NCBI RefSeq assembly: GCF_900109345.1
Contig: NZ_FNZN01000012.1
Location: 1 to 64,000 of the forward strand
DNA length: 64,000 bases
Direction: 5' to 3'
Source of the DNA: Maribacter orientalis
Lineage (GTDB): Bacteria; Bacteroidota; Bacteroidia; Flavobacteriales; Flavobacteriaceae
Shown here piece after piece: positions 25,214 to 35,474 of this stretch (positions within the stretch are counted from its first letter, which is position 1; each line of letters starts with the position of its first letter). Made by a program: the position numbers and the translations under genes. The notes beneath the pieces were generated by a model. It did no database searches and was not told where the DNA came from. It saw nothing but the letters and a program-made list of their open reading frames with translations.

Positions 25214-28200
25214 ATGTCCCCGAAGAAGAATACCTTAGTGTTTATTATTTTCTTACTTATTTTTTCAATATATTCAAGCAAGGGTCAGGTCTCCTATGAA
25301 AACGCTTTCCCTAATTTAGATTTCAACTTCCCTGTTGAAATTCAAAGCAGTAACGATGGATCCAACCGCTTATTTGTAGTTGAACAGCCTGGTAGAATAA
25401 AAGTATTTCCAAATAAGTCTGACGCTACAGTAGGAGAGCTTACGACATTTTTAGACATTTCTTCAATTGTATCGTATAGTTCAGGTCAAGAAATTGGGCT
25501 GTTAGGCGTGGCATTTCACCCAAATTATTCAACCAATGGCTATGTATATGTTTATTATATAGACCAACCTACTAACTACAGAATTAACATAGCGCGTTAT
25601 CAAGTAGATAGTAGTAATTCGAATCTACTTAATCCCAGTTCGGGAGTAATCATAGCACAGTTCACCAAAAATCTATCTGATTCAAACCATAATGGTGGTA
25701 AAATTGAATTTGGTCCTGATGGATTTTTGTATATTTCTATAGGTGATGGTGGCGGTGGTGGCGACCCACAAGGTAACGGACAAAACTTAACTACTGTATT
25801 TGGCAGTATACTTCGAATTGATGTAGATATAGATGGTAGCAATCCAATAGAAACTAACGCCGATTTACCAAACGGTAAGTATGAAATACCATCAAACAAC
25901 CCTAGAGTTGGTCAATCGGGTTTAGATGAATTATACGCGTGGGGTATCAGAAATACGTGGAAATTTTCTTTCGATACTTCAGGCAATTTATGGGGCGCAG
26001 ATGTAGGTCAAAATATTTATGAAGAAATAAATTTAATTACAAGAGGAGGTAATTATGGCTGGAATAAATTAGAAGCAAATTCTGAACCTAGTTATGGATC
26101 TGGCACTTCTTTAACCACTACACCTGATATAAAACCCATCTTTTTTTATGATCACAGTAATGGAGATAATTCAATAACCGGGGGCTATGTTTACCAAGGT
26201 TCTTTATCTAGTTCCTTAATACAGAACAAATATATTTATGGAGATTATGTTTCCGGTAGAGTTTGGGCATTAAGTTATAACTCAGCCAACGGCAGTACCT
26301 CTAGTGAATTATTGTTCAAGACCAATGGCCAATTTATATCTAGCTTTGGTGAAGATGAAGCCGGCGAGCTATATTTTTCAGATTACGGTTCTAACGTAAA
26401 TCTATATAAATTAACCGAAACAATTACAGGACCAGTAACTACCCCTGTAAATGGAATTGGTGAATGGAAATCGATATCAACAGGCACCAATGGCATTGTT
26501 GAAACAATTGCAAATTCTTCATCCGGCATAACATATATTGGAGGCACATTTAGCACGGCAGGAGACCTTAATGTAAGTAACCTAACTAGCATCAATTCGG
26601 CAAATGAATGGGAAGTATTTTCAAATGGAAGCAATGGAACTATTTATTCAATTGACATAGCCCCAGATGGAACAATTTATGTTGCAGGTGACTTTACCAC
26701 AATCGGAGGAGTACCTGCAAATAACATCGCGAAGTGGAATGGTACGTCTTGGTCCTCTTTAGGAGATGGAACTAATGGCCCTATATTAAAAATTAAACTT
26801 AGCGAAACCGGAGCATTATTTATTAGTGGTGTATTTTCTGTAGCAGGCGGGATAACTGTAAATAATATAACTAAATGGGAAAATAATACATGGAGTGCTC
26901 TTGTCGATAACGCTACTAATGTATCTGGCACAAATAATGAAATACGATCAATAGCTTTCGACGAGAACAATAATTTATATGTAGGAGGGAATTTTGACAT
27001 GGCAGGTGGAGTTTCAGCCGTTAGAATAGCCCGTTGGAATGGTACAAATTGGTCTGCCTTAGGATCTGGTACAAGTGGTTTTGTTCAAGCTATAGAATCT
27101 ATAGGAGACTACTTATATATCGGAGGGAATTTTTCTATTGCAGGTGATAAAACGGTTAACAGAATCGCTAGGTTCAATAAAATCAATGAATCGTGGGAAA
27201 GGCTTGGTAATGGTTTAAGTGGAAATGTAAATACCATAACCTCAAATGAAAATTATATTTATGTAGGAGGAAGTTTTAGCACCGCTAGTGATGATGGCAA
27301 TGTAGATAAAATAGTAAATAGTTTAGCCCGTTGGAGTGCCGATTATGGTTGGGAGGCCTTAGGGCCAAATACAAATGTAGGTGTTGACATTCGGGTAAAT
27401 TCATTGACATTCACCAATAACAACACAGAACTTTTAGTTGGTGGTAATTTTACTACTGCGGGTAATATCAATACCAACAATATAGCGATTTGGAGTGAAA
27501 ATTTCTGTGAAGAAAATAGTATTGTTCCAGAATATCAAATAAATGGCGTGTTTGAAAGTGGAAACAATACGCTTACCGTAAATGAAGGTGATGAATTGGT
27601 TATAAGCATGTTACCCAATAACGTTTCGTTCTCAATCACCTTACCAAATGGCTCAAAGGTAAATGGTGATTATAGTTTAGGAAGTATAACTTCTGAACAA
27701 TCGGGGATGTATACTATTGAAACAAACCAAGGTTGTATAGAAAATTTGGAAATTTCAGTACAACCATCGGTAGCAGTTGATCAAGACAATGATGGTGTAC
27801 TTGATGAAAATGATAATTGTACTAACACACCATCTGGGGAATCTGTTGATTCAAATGGATGCGCTATTAGCCAATTAGATAGTGATAATGATGGTGTGAA
27901 GGATTCTTTAGACGATTGCCCAAATACTATGAATGGTACTATAGTTAATTCCAATGGTTGTCCCGAACAAGAAATTGACAGTGATGACGATGGTGTTATT
28001 GATGCCCGTGATTTATGCCCTAATACATTAAAAGGCACATCTGTAGATGAAAATGGTTGCGCTTTTAGAATTTATCCTAACAATCAATTTAAAATCACCT
28101 CTGTTGGAACGTCATGTATTGGTTCGAATAATGGTTCTATTTTAATTGAATCAATCACAAAAGAAAACTTCTTGGCAACGATAACGGGGGCTACTGAAAA

Positions 28201-28786
28201 TATCATATTACCATTTACTGATATTTTAACGATAAAAGACTTAGATATCGGAGAATATAATCTTTGTATTTCTTCAATAGAATTTCCAAATTATGAAACC
28301 TGTTCTAAGATAATAATAACAGAGCCTTTACCCCTAAGTGTGCAATTAGACTTCAATTCATTGACCAATAGTGTTACCTTGAAAATGAATGGTGCTAAGG
28401 AATATACTATAGAAATAAATGGTAAAAGTATGCAAACCGAAAATCAACTTATAAGCTTACCATTGTATGATGAAGTCAATGATGTAAGGGTGAGTACAAA
28501 TCAATCGTGTCAGGGGAAATTTGAAGAAACTGTTATTTTAAAGAACTCATTATTAATCTATCCAAACCCTGTTAACGAAAGTCTTTCAATAGATTTAAAA
28601 TCATTGACTTCTGATACCGTTGAAATAGCTATTTTTACAGAAGCAGGACTTTTGATCCATTCTGAAACTTATTTAGTTAAAAGCTCTAAAATTGAAATAA
28701 ACACAAGTGCTCTAAGCTCAGGTATTTATTTTTTAAGAGTGATGAATGATAACGTAAATAAATCCTTCAAACTTATAAAACAGTGA
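25214..28786 (+). CDS. Secreted sugar-dehydrogenase-like protein with second propeller, TSP3 repeats and T9SS tail
   Basis: A 1190-aa protein with a clear signal peptide (LVFIIFLLIFSIYSSKGQ). Residues ~28-400 form a glucose/sorbosone dehydrogenase propeller (NHNGGKIEFGPDGFLYISIGDG, AWGIRNTWKFSFD). Residues ~415-780 contain seven related units with cores like YVGGNFxxAGG followed by NNIAxWNGTxWSALG, which could build a second seven-bladed propeller. Three thrombospondin type 3 calcium-binding repeats follow at ~856-950 (DNDGVLDENDNC, DNDGVKDSLDDC, DDDGVIDARDLC). The C-terminus is a T9SS sorting domain (LLIYPNPVNESL... SFKLIKQ). It shares the catalytic-domain family of the giant protein on the other side of the tRNA-like gene but has no heme motif. 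Substrate and cofactor are inferred only. Confidence 0.85.
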   Translation: MSPKKNTLVFIIFLLIFSIYSSKGQVSYENAFPNLDFNFPVEIQSSNDGSNRLFVVEQPGRIKVFPNKSDATVGELTTFLDISSIVSYSSGQEIGLLGVAFHPNYSTNGYVYVYYIDQPTNYRINIARYQVDSSNSNLLNPSSGVIIAQFTKNLSDSNHNGGKIEFGPDGFLYISIGDGGGGGDPQGNGQNLTTVFGSILRIDVDIDGSNPIETNADLPNGKYEIPSNNPRVGQSGLDELYAWGIRNTWKFSFDTSGNLWGADVGQNIYEEINLITRGGNYGWNKLEANSEPSYGSGTSLTTTPDIKPIFFYDHSNGDNSITGGYVYQGSLSSSLIQNKYIYGDYVSGRVWALSYNSANGSTSSELLFKTNGQFISSFGEDEAGELYFSDYGSNVNLYKLTETITGPVTTPVNGIGEWKSISTGTNGIVETIANSSSGITYIGGTFSTAGDLNVSNLTSINSANEWEVFSNGSNGTIYSIDIAPDGTIYVAGDFTTIGGVPANNIAKWNGTSWSSLGDGTNGPILKIKLSETGALFISGVFSVAGGITVNNITKWENNTWSALVDNATNVSGTNNEIRSIAFDENNNLYVGGNFDMAGGVSAVRIARWNGTNWSALGSGTSGFVQAIESIGDYLYIGGNFSIAGDKTVNRIARFNKINESWERLGNGLSGNVNTITSNENYIYVGGSFSTASDDGNVDKIVNSLARWSADYGWEALGPNTNVGVDIRVNSLTFTNNNTELLVGGNFTTAGNINTNNIAIWSENFCEENSIVPEYQINGVFESGNNTLTVNEGDELVISMLPNNVSFSITLPNGSKVNGDYSLGSITSEQSGMYTIETNQGCIENLEISVQPSVAVDQDNDGVLDENDNCTNTPSGESVDSNGCAISQLDSDNDGVKDSLDDCPNTMNGTIVNSNGCPEQEIDSDDDGVIDARDLCPNTLKGTSVDENGCAFRIYPNNQFKITSVGTSCIGSNNGSILIESITKENFLATITGATENIILPFTDILTIKDLDIGEYNLCISSIEFPNYETCSKIIITEPLPLSVQLDFNSLTNSVTLKMNGAKEYTIEINGKSMQTENQLISLPLYDEVNDVRVSTNQSCQGKFEETVILKNSLLIYPNPVNESLSIDLKSLTSDTVEIAIFTEAGLLIHSETYLVKSSKIEINTSALSSGIYFLRVMNDNVNKSFKLIKQ

Positions 28787-29460
28787 GAAAAATTGGGTTT
28801 TTAATTTTCATAACACTTGTAATCCAATCATGTGGAGTAGATTCGGATGTTTTGGAATACGCAAAAAACAATATAAATTTATTCCTTGTTTTCCCTGAGA
28901 ATGATTCTGAATGTACTGAAGGTATCGTTGTTTCCGATACGGAGAGCGAACTAATTTTTGAATGGATTGATGAAAATAACAATGCTCCATATATCTTACA
29001 TTTAACCAATATATCTAACTCTCAGACAGAATCATATGAAAGTGAGTCTACAGAAGTAGCCATTACTCTTAAACGAGGTGTTATTTACTCATGGTACGTT
29101 ACAGGAAAAATTAATAGTAGTAGCGAAGTTTGGAGTTTCTATAATGAAGGACCTGGACTTGAATCAACAATTCCTTTTCCTGCAACAGCTATTTCTCCTG
29201 TTTCTGGAGCGTCAATTTCTCGAACTAGTACTACCGTTAATTTAATTTGGCAGTCAGAAGATTTAGATAATGATATCGTCGGTCATGACTTATATTTTGG
29301 TGAAGCCAAAGACCCTGAATTATATGGCATTGATATTATTGAAACTAGATTTGATGATATACCTGTAGTGGCAGGAAAAACCTATTATTGGAAAATAGTT
29401 ACTAAAGATAGTGTTGGTAACGAATCTACATCACCCGTATTTACTTTTACCGTTGGCTAG
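28783..29460 (+). CDS. Lipoprotein with fibronectin type III-like domains
   Basis: A 225-aa protein with a lipobox (LVIQSC, Cys at ~16), so probably an outer-membrane lipoprotein. The rest is beta-rich, with two likely FN3-like modules; the second ends in GKTYYWKIVTKDSVGNES, a typical FN3 G-strand pattern. The GTG start overlaps the stop of the upstream sugar-dehydrogenase gene by four bases (GTGA), which indicates translational coupling. It may be a surface partner of that protein. No catalytic motif is visible. Confidence 0.7.
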   Translation: MRKIGFLIFITLVIQSCGVDSDVLEYAKNNINLFLVFPENDSECTEGIVVSDTESELIFEWIDENNNAPYILHLTNISNSQTESYESESTEVAITLKRGVIYSWYVTGKINSSSEVWSFYNEGPGLESTIPFPATAISPVSGASISRTSTTVNLIWQSEDLDNDIVGHDLYFGEAKDPELYGIDIIETRFDDIPVVAGKTYYWKIVTKDSVGNESTSPVFTFTVG

Positions 29461-29520
29461 GGTTTATTTCTTTATTCAATAGACTAATTCGATAATTTAA
29501 GATTATTTATATAAAACAAA

Positions 29521-29556
29521 ATTGCCCATTAGTCACAATTCTGACTAATGGGCAAT
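29521..29556. terminator. Bidirectional terminator hairpin between convergent genes
   Basis: A perfect 15-bp stem (ATTGCCCATTAGTCA / TGACTAATGGGCAAT) with a six-base loop lies between the convergent lipoprotein and OmpA-family genes. The minus-strand side is followed by a T-rich run, so it fits termination of the ompA-like transcript best. Confidence 0.85.
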
Positions 29557-29575
29557 TAAAAATATTCTCACTTAT

Positions 29576-30757
29576 TTAAAATTCGATTATTTCGAATTCA
29601 GAACGTCTGTTAACTGCATGTTTTTCTTCAGAACAATACGTATTGTCGTCACACTCATTTAATAACAATCTTTCGCCATAAGCCTCTGTAATTAATTTAT
29701 CATCAGAAATACCTTTTGACAAGAGATACTCATTAGTTTTATCTACTCTACGTTGCGATAGCCAATCGTTATATGTAGAGGCTCCTCTAGAATCGGTATG
29801 AGAATTTATTTTCAGTTTCAAGGTTGGAATTTCTTTCATTATCACTGATAACGAATCCAAAATAGTTTTAGATTTTCCTTTTATAGTGGATGAATTCAAA
29901 TCAAAATACACATAACCTAAATTCTCAATTCTTGACCTTATCTCCTCTTTTCTCTTGTTAAGCGCGTCTAATTTCGCTTTTTCAGCAGCAGCCAATACAG
30001 CTTCTTTCCTTTCCTTTTCTAGTCTTTCAGCCAGCAATGCTTCGTCCTTTAGCCTATTAACTTCTGTAATAGAATCTGTTTGACGTTGTTTTTCTTTTTC
30101 GATAGCTGCCAAAAGTTCCAACTTTTCTTCTCCTCTTTTAGATAAACCTTTTTCTATACCAAATTGATAAACTACACCTGCAGCATGCTGAATATGGTTC
30201 GAAGCACCATCACCTTGACTCATGGCCCATTTACCCGTAGAATTAAAATCGAGACCCCATCTATCGGAAAACCACGTTCTAAATCCTACTACCGCATTAT
30301 AGGTGCCTCTTCCTAAATTGTTAGCATCTGAATATCCAGCGCCAACGCCTACATAAGGATCAAACCAACCTGTCTGGCCAATTATTTTATTCAAATCATA
30401 GGTTATTCTACCGTCAATACCATAATAATTAATATCTACAGGGTTAATAACCGCATCAATAATATTCCCTTCCTTGTATTTATTGTAAGTCCCAATCGCT
30501 TCTATACCTAAGCCATTTTTAAAATACCTTCCAATACTTACTCTCGATGGAAAAGGAACCATATTCCATTCATCTCCAACATTAAACAATCCATCAAAAA
30601 CGTTTCCTGAATCATCAACAGCATTGAAACCAACACCAAAAATCCATGAACTCTGAACAATACTATCCTTTGCCGTGATTTGAAGCTCGTCTTGAGCAAA
30701 AGTTAAATTAGCAGCTAATAATAGCATCAAAAAGCCAATAACTTTAATAGTTTTCAT
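29576..30757 (-). CDS. OmpA-family outer-membrane protein
   Basis: A 393-aa protein with a signal peptide (FLMLLLAANLTFAQ), a beta-barrel domain at ~25-215, a charged Lys/Glu-rich coiled-coil linker (~220-280) and a C-terminal OmpA peptidoglycan-binding domain (~288-393; NSHTDSRGASTYNDWLSQRR, NRRSEFEI). The Asp and Arg of the diaminopimelate-binding pocket are present (HTDSRG and NRRSEF). It anchors the outer membrane to peptidoglycan. It is transcribed alone. Confidence 0.9.
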   Translation of the reverse strand: MKTIKVIGFLMLLLAANLTFAQDELQITAKDSIVQSSWIFGVGFNAVDDSGNVFDGLFNVGDEWNMVPFPSRVSIGRYFKNGLGIEAIGTYNKYKEGNIIDAVINPVDINYYGIDGRITYDLNKIIGQTGWFDPYVGVGAGYSDANNLGRGTYNAVVGFRTWFSDRWGLDFNSTGKWAMSQGDGASNHIQHAAGVVYQFGIEKGLSKRGEEKLELLAAIEKEKQRQTDSITEVNRLKDEALLAERLEKERKEAVLAAAEKAKLDALNKRKEEIRSRIENLGYVYFDLNSSTIKGKSKTILDSLSVIMKEIPTLKLKINSHTDSRGASTYNDWLSQRRVDKTNEYLLSKGISDDKLITEAYGERLLLNECDDNTYCSEEKHAVNRRSEFEIIEF

Positions 30758-30877
30758 AATTATAAATTTGGGTTATTAAGTTGTAAAATTAATTGTAGAT
30801 AAGGTAATAGGCAAATAAGTACTATATAAAGTAATTAAAATCGATTGGTAGTTGAATGTAGATAAATTAACGACGAA

Positions 30878-31321
30878 TTACTGTTGAATCTTTAGAGATT
30901 TCGAACTTAATCGTAATTTGTAAATACTAAAAGGACTAACTATCAAATTGTTTTGTTTCTTAGTCTTAGATTCAAGTTTATGCACTATTAAGCTATCACC
31001 ACTCTCATTTATTTCTAAATCTACAAAATTTGATGTTTTACTATCTCCACACCAAACTAAAAGCATATTTTGAGTAAAGTCTACTACTGGAGGAACTAAA
31101 CCTGGTTTTCTTGTTCTATTAATTTTTCCGTAAAAAGTATTTAAATCCTCTTGATTTCTAATTAAAAAATATTTTTCTTCTTCAAAACCACTATAATTTT
31201 CATTCAAGATATTCTGCATACCCATTTCATTAGAATTCTGTAAGCTACTAGAAACCGTACTTTTACAAGCATCCAACTGTGTCAATAAAATAAGAATAAA
31301 AAAAATGAAATTTTTATACAT
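30878..31321 (-). CDS. PrcB-like small lipoprotein
   Basis: The start at 31321 (MYKNFIFFILILLTQLDAC) is chosen because it gives a lipobox (QLDAC) and overlaps the bshA stop by eight bases; longer in-frame starts run far into bshA. The ~147-aa product is lipidated by prediction. The segment VPPVVDFTQNMLLVWCGD... resembles the PrcB C-terminal domain of the treponemal protease complex, a weak family match made by eye. It is probably co-translated with bshA; its function is unknown. Confidence 0.6.
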   Translation of the reverse strand: MYKNFIFFILILLTQLDACKSTVSSSLQNSNEMGMQNILNENYSGFEEEKYFLIRNQEDLNTFYGKINRTRKPGLVPPVVDFTQNMLLVWCGDSKTSNFVDLEINESGDSLIVHKLESKTKKQNNLIVSPFSIYKLRLSSKSLKIQQ

Positions 31322-32453
31322 TTTTGAAACGACCTTTAAATGCCCTCTCATAAACTTCTTCGTAAAGCGGTAAAACCTTCTGTATATCAAATTTATGCGC
31401 TTCATTAAGCGCATTAAGTTTAAACCTTTCTAGTACTTCATCATTCTTTAAAATAGTTATTGCTTTAGATGCCATATCTTCAATATCACCAACATCGCTA
31501 AGAAAGCCACTTACTCCTTCTTTGTTTACCTCAGGAATACCACCGGCATTACTTGATATTACAGGTACCTTATTTATCATAGCTTCTAAAGCAGCAAGAC
31601 CAAAACTCTCTGTTTCCGACGGTAAAAGAAACAAATCTGAAAAACACAAAATTTTATCGATTTCATTACTATTACCTAAAAAGATAACCTTATCAGCTAT
31701 ACCTAACTCCTCGCAAAGTCTTTCAGCGCCTTCTTTTTCTGGACCTTCGCCCACCATAATAAGCTTAGAGGGTATTTCAATTTGTATTTTACTAAATACC
31801 TTGATTACATCAGGAATTCGTTTAACCTTTCTAAAATTACTGATATGCGTAACTATTCGCTCGTCTTCAGTAGCCATATTAGAACGTTGGCAATCGGTAA
31901 AGGATTTACTATATTTTTTGGCATCAATAAAATTAGGGATAACTTCTATTTCGCCTTTAATATCAAAAATTTCTAAAGTTCCCTTTTTTAAGCTCTCAGA
32001 TACTGAGGTTACTACATCAGATTGGTTTATACTGAAAGTGACCGCAGGTTTATAAAAAGGATGCTTACCCACTAGAGTTATATCGGTACCATGAAGTGTT
32101 GTAATCATAGGAACAAAAATTCCTTCTTCCTCTAGCATTTTCTTAGCCATATACCCCGCATATGCATGCGGTATGGCATAATGCACATGTAATAAATCTA
32201 TCTTATGAAGCTTTATAGTATCTACCAATTTACTGGATAATGCCAGCTCGTAAGGTTGATAATGAAAGAGTGGGTATTCTGGAACGTGAACTTCGTGAAA
32301 GAATATTTTATTACTTAACAACTCTAAACGTACCGGTTGTCGGTAGGTTATAAAATGAATCTCATGACCTCTATTGGCCAATGCGATTCCTAATTCTGTT
32401 GCTACAACCCCACTACCACCAAAAGTAGGGTAACATACTATTGCTATTTTCAT
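31314..32453 (-). CDS. bshA: N-acetyl-alpha-D-glucosaminyl L-malate synthase (bacillithiol step 1)
   Basis: A 379-aa GT4 glycosyltransferase of the BshA subfamily, which joins GlcNAc from UDP-GlcNAc to L-malate in bacillithiol synthesis. Diagnostic segments are the N-terminus MKIAIVCYPTFGGSGVVATELG, cut here at MKIAIVCYPTFGGSG for brevity, LHVHYAIPHAYAG, TTLHGTDITLVG and the donor-site E-x7-E in SETESFGLAALEAM. It lies 18 bases after the GH3/beta-lactamase gene and upstream of the PrcB-like lipoprotein, as an apparent operon. Confidence 0.93.
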   Translation of the reverse strand: MKIAIVCYPTFGGSGVVATELGIALANRGHEIHFITYRQPVRLELLSNKIFFHEVHVPEYPLFHYQPYELALSSKLVDTIKLHKIDLLHVHYAIPHAYAGYMAKKMLEEEGIFVPMITTLHGTDITLVGKHPFYKPAVTFSINQSDVVTSVSESLKKGTLEIFDIKGEIEVIPNFIDAKKYSKSFTDCQRSNMATEDERIVTHISNFRKVKRIPDVIKVFSKIQIEIPSKLIMVGEGPEKEGAERLCEELGIADKVIFLGNSNEIDKILCFSDLFLLPSETESFGLAALEAMINKVPVISSNAGGIPEVNKEGVSGFLSDVGDIEDMASKAITILKNDEVLERFKLNALNEAHKFDIQKVLPLYEEVYERAFKGRFKNV

Positions 32454-32471
32454 TACTACAAAACTAACTTT

Positions 32472-35381
32472 TTAATTTAGAATTGAGTCGTAAATGACTT
32501 GTTGAATTCTAGTTCTTAACCCAGATTTAACTAATAAGGTATTAGATGCAGATGGATATGTTCTGTTAGATAAAAACACATAAACAATTTCTTCTTCAGG
32601 GTCGGCCCAAGTATAGGTACCTGTAAAACCACTATGACCAAAACTTTTTCTAGAAACACAACCACAGGTTGGTCCGCTATGTTCTAATTGTGGTTTATCA
32701 AAACCCACTCCCCTACGCACATTCTTATCGCAAAAATAACAGGTATTAAATTTTTTGACTGTTCTGGAATCAAAAAATTTGGTACCGCCATAATATCCGT
32801 TTTGAAGATACATTTGCATAATCTTCGCTATATCATTTGAGTTACTAAAAAGTCCGGCATGTCCTCCTACTCCTGCTTGCATTGCTGCTCCCATATCATG
32901 AACATAACCTTGTACGGTACCGTATCTGTAATAATCATCTTCCTCTGAAGGTACTATCATATTTTTTTCAAACTTTTCTAAAGGATTATAGGAGGTGTGG
33001 TTTGCACCAAGCCGACGATATAGAAAATTATTAGTCAAATAATCTAAGGGTTGACTATAATTTTCCTCAATAACCTTTTTCATCACATAATAAGGTACAT
33101 CACTATAGCGATATCGATTAGACTTTAAATCTTGCCTTCCAATTCTATTATAAATCGAATCTTTATAAGCATCTGCCAAATAAAGGTTATCATAGACTTT
33201 AGTTGAAAAACCTGGCAATAGTGAATTTCGATAAAACTCACCAGAAGGCTTTCTATTTTCATCTAATGTATTAATGTAAAAAGGTATCCATGCAGGTAAG
33301 CGACCGTAATGAGACAAGGCTTTTAAAACGGTAACATTTTTAATTTCGGTATCGGAATAATTTGGCACCAATTCTTCAAAAGTATCATTCAATCCAATTT
33401 TACCTTCTTCTTCCATCTTCATTACCATGGGCAACGTTGCCAATATTTTTGTCAATGAAGCCAGATCATAGATATAATCATTCGTTATTTTTTCTTTAGA
33501 ATCATAAGTAGGCTTCCCAAAACTTTTTTGATATATAATTTTGCCTTTTCTTGCTACCAAAATTTGCGCTCCCGGAAACATTAAACTATCCAAACCATCA
33601 TTCACCATACGGTCAATATCCCCTAAGCCTTTCGAACTCATACCTACTCGCTCAGGTATACTATAACCAAGCCTACTTAGTGATTGTGTTTTAATTCCTG
33701 AATTGACCGGAAAATCAGAGTGTGCACTAACCGGTAATTTCCCTGAAGCTCCTACCGCGCCAAAAAGAACTTCGGCAGTTTTCTCTTGAGCAATATCGCT
33801 ATTCTGATAAGACATAACTACCGCATCTATATTCTGAAATGAGTTAATATCAGATAAAGCGTAAGGTTTAGCAAATACACAAAGTATAAGATTAGACGTT
33901 CTTTCGGTCGCAATCTCTTGCAACCAATTTAGCTCGGTTGCACTAAATTTGTAACCTTTCCATGGGCTTTCATTACTTTTATGATGGCCAATTATAACAA
34001 GATTAAATTCTTTTAATTTCACCTTTAAGGTGTTGATATCATTCGCATCTACAACTGTTACGTTAGCATAATTTTTCAGTCCTTTCACAAAAGCATCATT
34101 AGAAGCATCACCGAACTTCACATAGGCGATTTTCTTATTGTCCAAATTTTTGATAGCCAATAAGTCTAACTTATTCTTTACGATAGTAATGGCATTCTCA
34201 ATGGCCTCTTCATAAATGATATCGTCTTCTAAACTGTTTAAATCATCATATAGATTATCAATGACAATTGGCTCGTAGTTGTTCAACCCTGCTTTGTATT
34301 TCGCGAGCAAAATCTTTTTAACGGAATAGGCCAAACGCTCTTCGGTCAACTTTCCTTTGCCGTATGCTTCCGACAATTTTAATTTAGATTCGACTATATT
34401 TTCTGGCATTAGAAGCATATCATTACCTGCCATAAATGCTGCTAATTCTACACTGCCATCATTACCGGTCGTTGAAACACCTTTCATATTAAGTGCATCG
34501 GTAAAAATTAAACCTTTATAACCTAGATCCTCTTTTAAAAGTCCTGAAATTATTTGCTCAGAAATAGAAGATGGTAATCCCTTTTTTATTTCTAATGCAG
34601 GCACCTCTAAATGGGCTACCATTATACTACTTAAGCCAGACTTAATTAATTTTTTAAATGGGTATAATTCTAAACTGTCTAACCGTTTTCTTGAGAAAGG
34701 AATTATAGGTAAGTTATGATGTGAATCTACTTCAGTATCCCCATGACCTGGAAAATGTTTACCATTTGCCAAAACGCCTGCACGCTCCATACCCTTTGCA
34801 AATGCGATTGCCTTTTCAACTACATTATCTCTATCCTCACCAAACGAACGATTACCTATTATTGGATTATTTGGATTGGTATTAATATCTAGGTCTGGAG
34901 CAAAATTGATATGTACTCCTAATCGTTTTGCATGCTGACCAATTTGATAGCCTACCTTTTCAACCATTGTACTGTCTTGAATAGCACCTAAAGTCATATT
35001 CCATGGAAAGGCATAAGTAGAATCTAACCTCATGGATAGTCCCCATTCGGCATCCATACCAATTAATAAAGGAACTTTTGATGCCGCCTGATATTCATTC
35101 GTAAGTATGGCTTGCCTAACAGGACCACCTTTAGAAAAAATAACTCCTCCTAAATTCTCTTTAATAATCAAACTTTTAATTTGATCAGTTGCTTGTTTAT
35201 TTTGATTTGATGCGACGCTAACCATAAATAATTGACCCAACTTTTCATTTAAGGTCATTTTATCATATTGTCTATCCACCCAAGTCTTTTGAGCTAGACT
35301 ATCTTTAGTAACTAAAGGATTTTGAGCAAGAAGACCTGAACAACAAAATAACCCACAAAAAATTATTAAAATAAGGCGCAT
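32472..35381 (-). CDS. GH3 beta-N-acetylhexosaminidase fused to class C beta-lactamase-like serine hydrolase
   Basis: A 969-aa exported protein with signal peptide LIIFCGLFCCSGLLAQ. Residues ~35-360 are a NagZ-type glycoside hydrolase family 3 domain with the KHFPGHGDTEVDSH motif containing the catalytic His/Asp loop, and a GH3 C-terminal domain to ~560. Residues ~595-965 are a beta-lactamase/PBP4-type hydrolase with SxxK in ASLTK and YSD as the YxN-like motif. This two-enzyme architecture is common in Bacteroidota and suggests periplasmic or surface cleavage of murein sugar and peptide bonds. It heads the operon with bshA. Confidence 0.9.
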   Translation of the reverse strand: MRLILIIFCGLFCCSGLLAQNPLVTKDSLAQKTWVDRQYDKMTLNEKLGQLFMVSVASNQNKQATDQIKSLIIKENLGGVIFSKGGPVRQAILTNEYQAASKVPLLIGMDAEWGLSMRLDSTYAFPWNMTLGAIQDSTMVEKVGYQIGQHAKRLGVHINFAPDLDINTNPNNPIIGNRSFGEDRDNVVEKAIAFAKGMERAGVLANGKHFPGHGDTEVDSHHNLPIIPFSRKRLDSLELYPFKKLIKSGLSSIMVAHLEVPALEIKKGLPSSISEQIISGLLKEDLGYKGLIFTDALNMKGVSTTGNDGSVELAAFMAGNDMLLMPENIVESKLKLSEAYGKGKLTEERLAYSVKKILLAKYKAGLNNYEPIVIDNLYDDLNSLEDDIIYEEAIENAITIVKNKLDLLAIKNLDNKKIAYVKFGDASNDAFVKGLKNYANVTVVDANDINTLKVKLKEFNLVIIGHHKSNESPWKGYKFSATELNWLQEIATERTSNLILCVFAKPYALSDINSFQNIDAVVMSYQNSDIAQEKTAEVLFGAVGASGKLPVSAHSDFPVNSGIKTQSLSRLGYSIPERVGMSSKGLGDIDRMVNDGLDSLMFPGAQILVARKGKIIYQKSFGKPTYDSKEKITNDYIYDLASLTKILATLPMVMKMEEEGKIGLNDTFEELVPNYSDTEIKNVTVLKALSHYGRLPAWIPFYINTLDENRKPSGEFYRNSLLPGFSTKVYDNLYLADAYKDSIYNRIGRQDLKSNRYRYSDVPYYVMKKVIEENYSQPLDYLTNNFLYRRLGANHTSYNPLEKFEKNMIVPSEEDDYYRYGTVQGYVHDMGAAMQAGVGGHAGLFSNSNDIAKIMQMYLQNGYYGGTKFFDSRTVKKFNTCYFCDKNVRRGVGFDKPQLEHSGPTCGCVSRKSFGHSGFTGTYTWADPEEEIVYVFLSNRTYPSASNTLLVKSGLRTRIQQVIYDSILN

Positions 35382-35474
35382 AAAATTGTATGTACTGAGA
35401 TAACTATTATGGTATGAAATTATTGCATTTCATCGATAAAACCGAATAATAATGATCGTTAAGAAGAAATCGTT

